Shown here piece after piece: positions 14,071 through 14,162 of a stretch of 14,162 nt of DNA. Under the pieces are notes generated by a model. The model was not told where the DNA came from, did not search any database, and worked only from the letters and a program-made list of their open reading frames with translations. The DNA is taken from the NCBI GenBank assembly GCA_016303095.1, contig JAEDMH010000054.1, positions 1-14,162 on the forward strand, in the 5' to 3' direction. This DNA comes from Lentisphaeria bacterium. Lineage in GTDB: Bacteria > Verrucomicrobiota > Lentisphaeria > Oligosphaerales > Oligosphaeraceae. Positions within the stretch are counted from its first letter, which is position 1; every line of letters begins with the position of its first letter. A program made the position numbers and the translations under genes.

Positions 14071-14162
14071 ATGCCCTTCCACTACGTCTATATCTTGGCA
14101 GACGTTTCCACAGGCACCCGTCACTATGTAGGCTACACCACTGATTTGCAAGAGCGCCTTGG
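14071..14162 (+). CDS. GIY-YIG nuclease domain protein, 5' part only
   Basis: The first 30 codons of a gene that runs off the window. The peptide MPFHYVYILADVSTGTRHYV and the following GYTTDLQERL match the start of stand-alone GIY-YIG proteins (UPF0213/UvrC N-terminal type): YVY stands for GIY, YVG for YIG, and the conserved T-D-L-x-x-R-L follows, with the catalytic Arg. Family members are usually 80-100 residues; their cellular role is mostly unknown, with DNA cleavage likely. An in-frame TAG at 14059-14061 leaves the ATG at 14071 as the only ATG start. No Shine-Dalgarno is visible. Confidence 0.85.
   Translation, partial: MPFHYVYILADVSTGTRHYVGYTTDLQERL

Noticed and set aside
13663..14151. 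Minus-strand frame giving a peptide with repeated CPGKAV and an RDRTGDARIFSPSL-type segment
   Set aside because: It lies opposite two complete tRNAs and a tandem repeat; this kind of peptide is a known artefact of translating tRNA genes backwards.

Overview
The window is GC-rich bacterial chromosome with every convincing gene on the + strand: eleven protein genes (the last cut by the window edge) and two tRNA genes. I see no transposase, integrase, phage gene, CRISPR array or rRNA. Several predicted lipoproteins and periplasmic proteins (an LpoB-like lipoprotein, a FlgT/CsgG-like protein, an exported cyclophilin) point to a Gram-negative with an outer membrane. The NifU-like/GGGtGRT pair at the left is, as I recall, most common in anaerobes. 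My best guess is an anaerobic member of the Lentisphaerota/Verrucomicrobiota (PVC) side of the tree, but this rests on gene-content impressions and is weak.

Layout, left to right. (1) 1-171: short leader with an 8-bp tandem repeat and small hairpins. (2) 172-1892: a two-gene operon coding a NifU/IscU-like scaffold protein and a GGGtGRT-family protein, with strongly biased codon use suggesting high expression. (3) 1893-2192: about 300 bases without a gene, pyrimidine-rich on the + strand, with small hairpins. (4) 2193-4540: thiI and rlmN, overlapping by four bases (ATGA), an RNA-modification pair. (5) 4610-7432: an exported cyclophilin-type prolyl isomerase and a 723-residue lipoprotein of unknown function. 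(6) 7454-9974: a DUF1015 protein followed by a divergent diaminopimelate decarboxylase-type PLP enzyme, ending at a hairpin. (7) 10130-13544: three envelope genes, an LpoB-like lipoprotein, a 479-residue exported protein with LPP20-like patterns, and a three-domain FlgT-like protein. (8) 13545-13892: a recognisable promoter, tRNA-Arg(ACG), tRNA-Phe(GAA), and a perfect 60-bp palindrome that probably terminates the tRNA transcript. (9) 13893-14162: C-rich spacer with an 18-bp tandem repeat, then the start of a GIY-YIG nuclease-domain gene.

The most interesting part is the three-gene envelope cassette. Its domain types (LpoB/FlgO-like, LPP20/FlgP-like, FlgT-like) mirror the Vibrio flagellar outer-membrane set FlgO-FlgP-FlgT, yet no flagellar gene is visible here. 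The large unknown lipoprotein upstream may carry another domain of the same general fold, so this stretch may encode a non-flagellar outer-membrane assembly. This is inference from sequence patterns and needs profile or structure searches. The second point of interest is the NifU-like/GGGtGRT pair, a recognisable gene pair without a known function.
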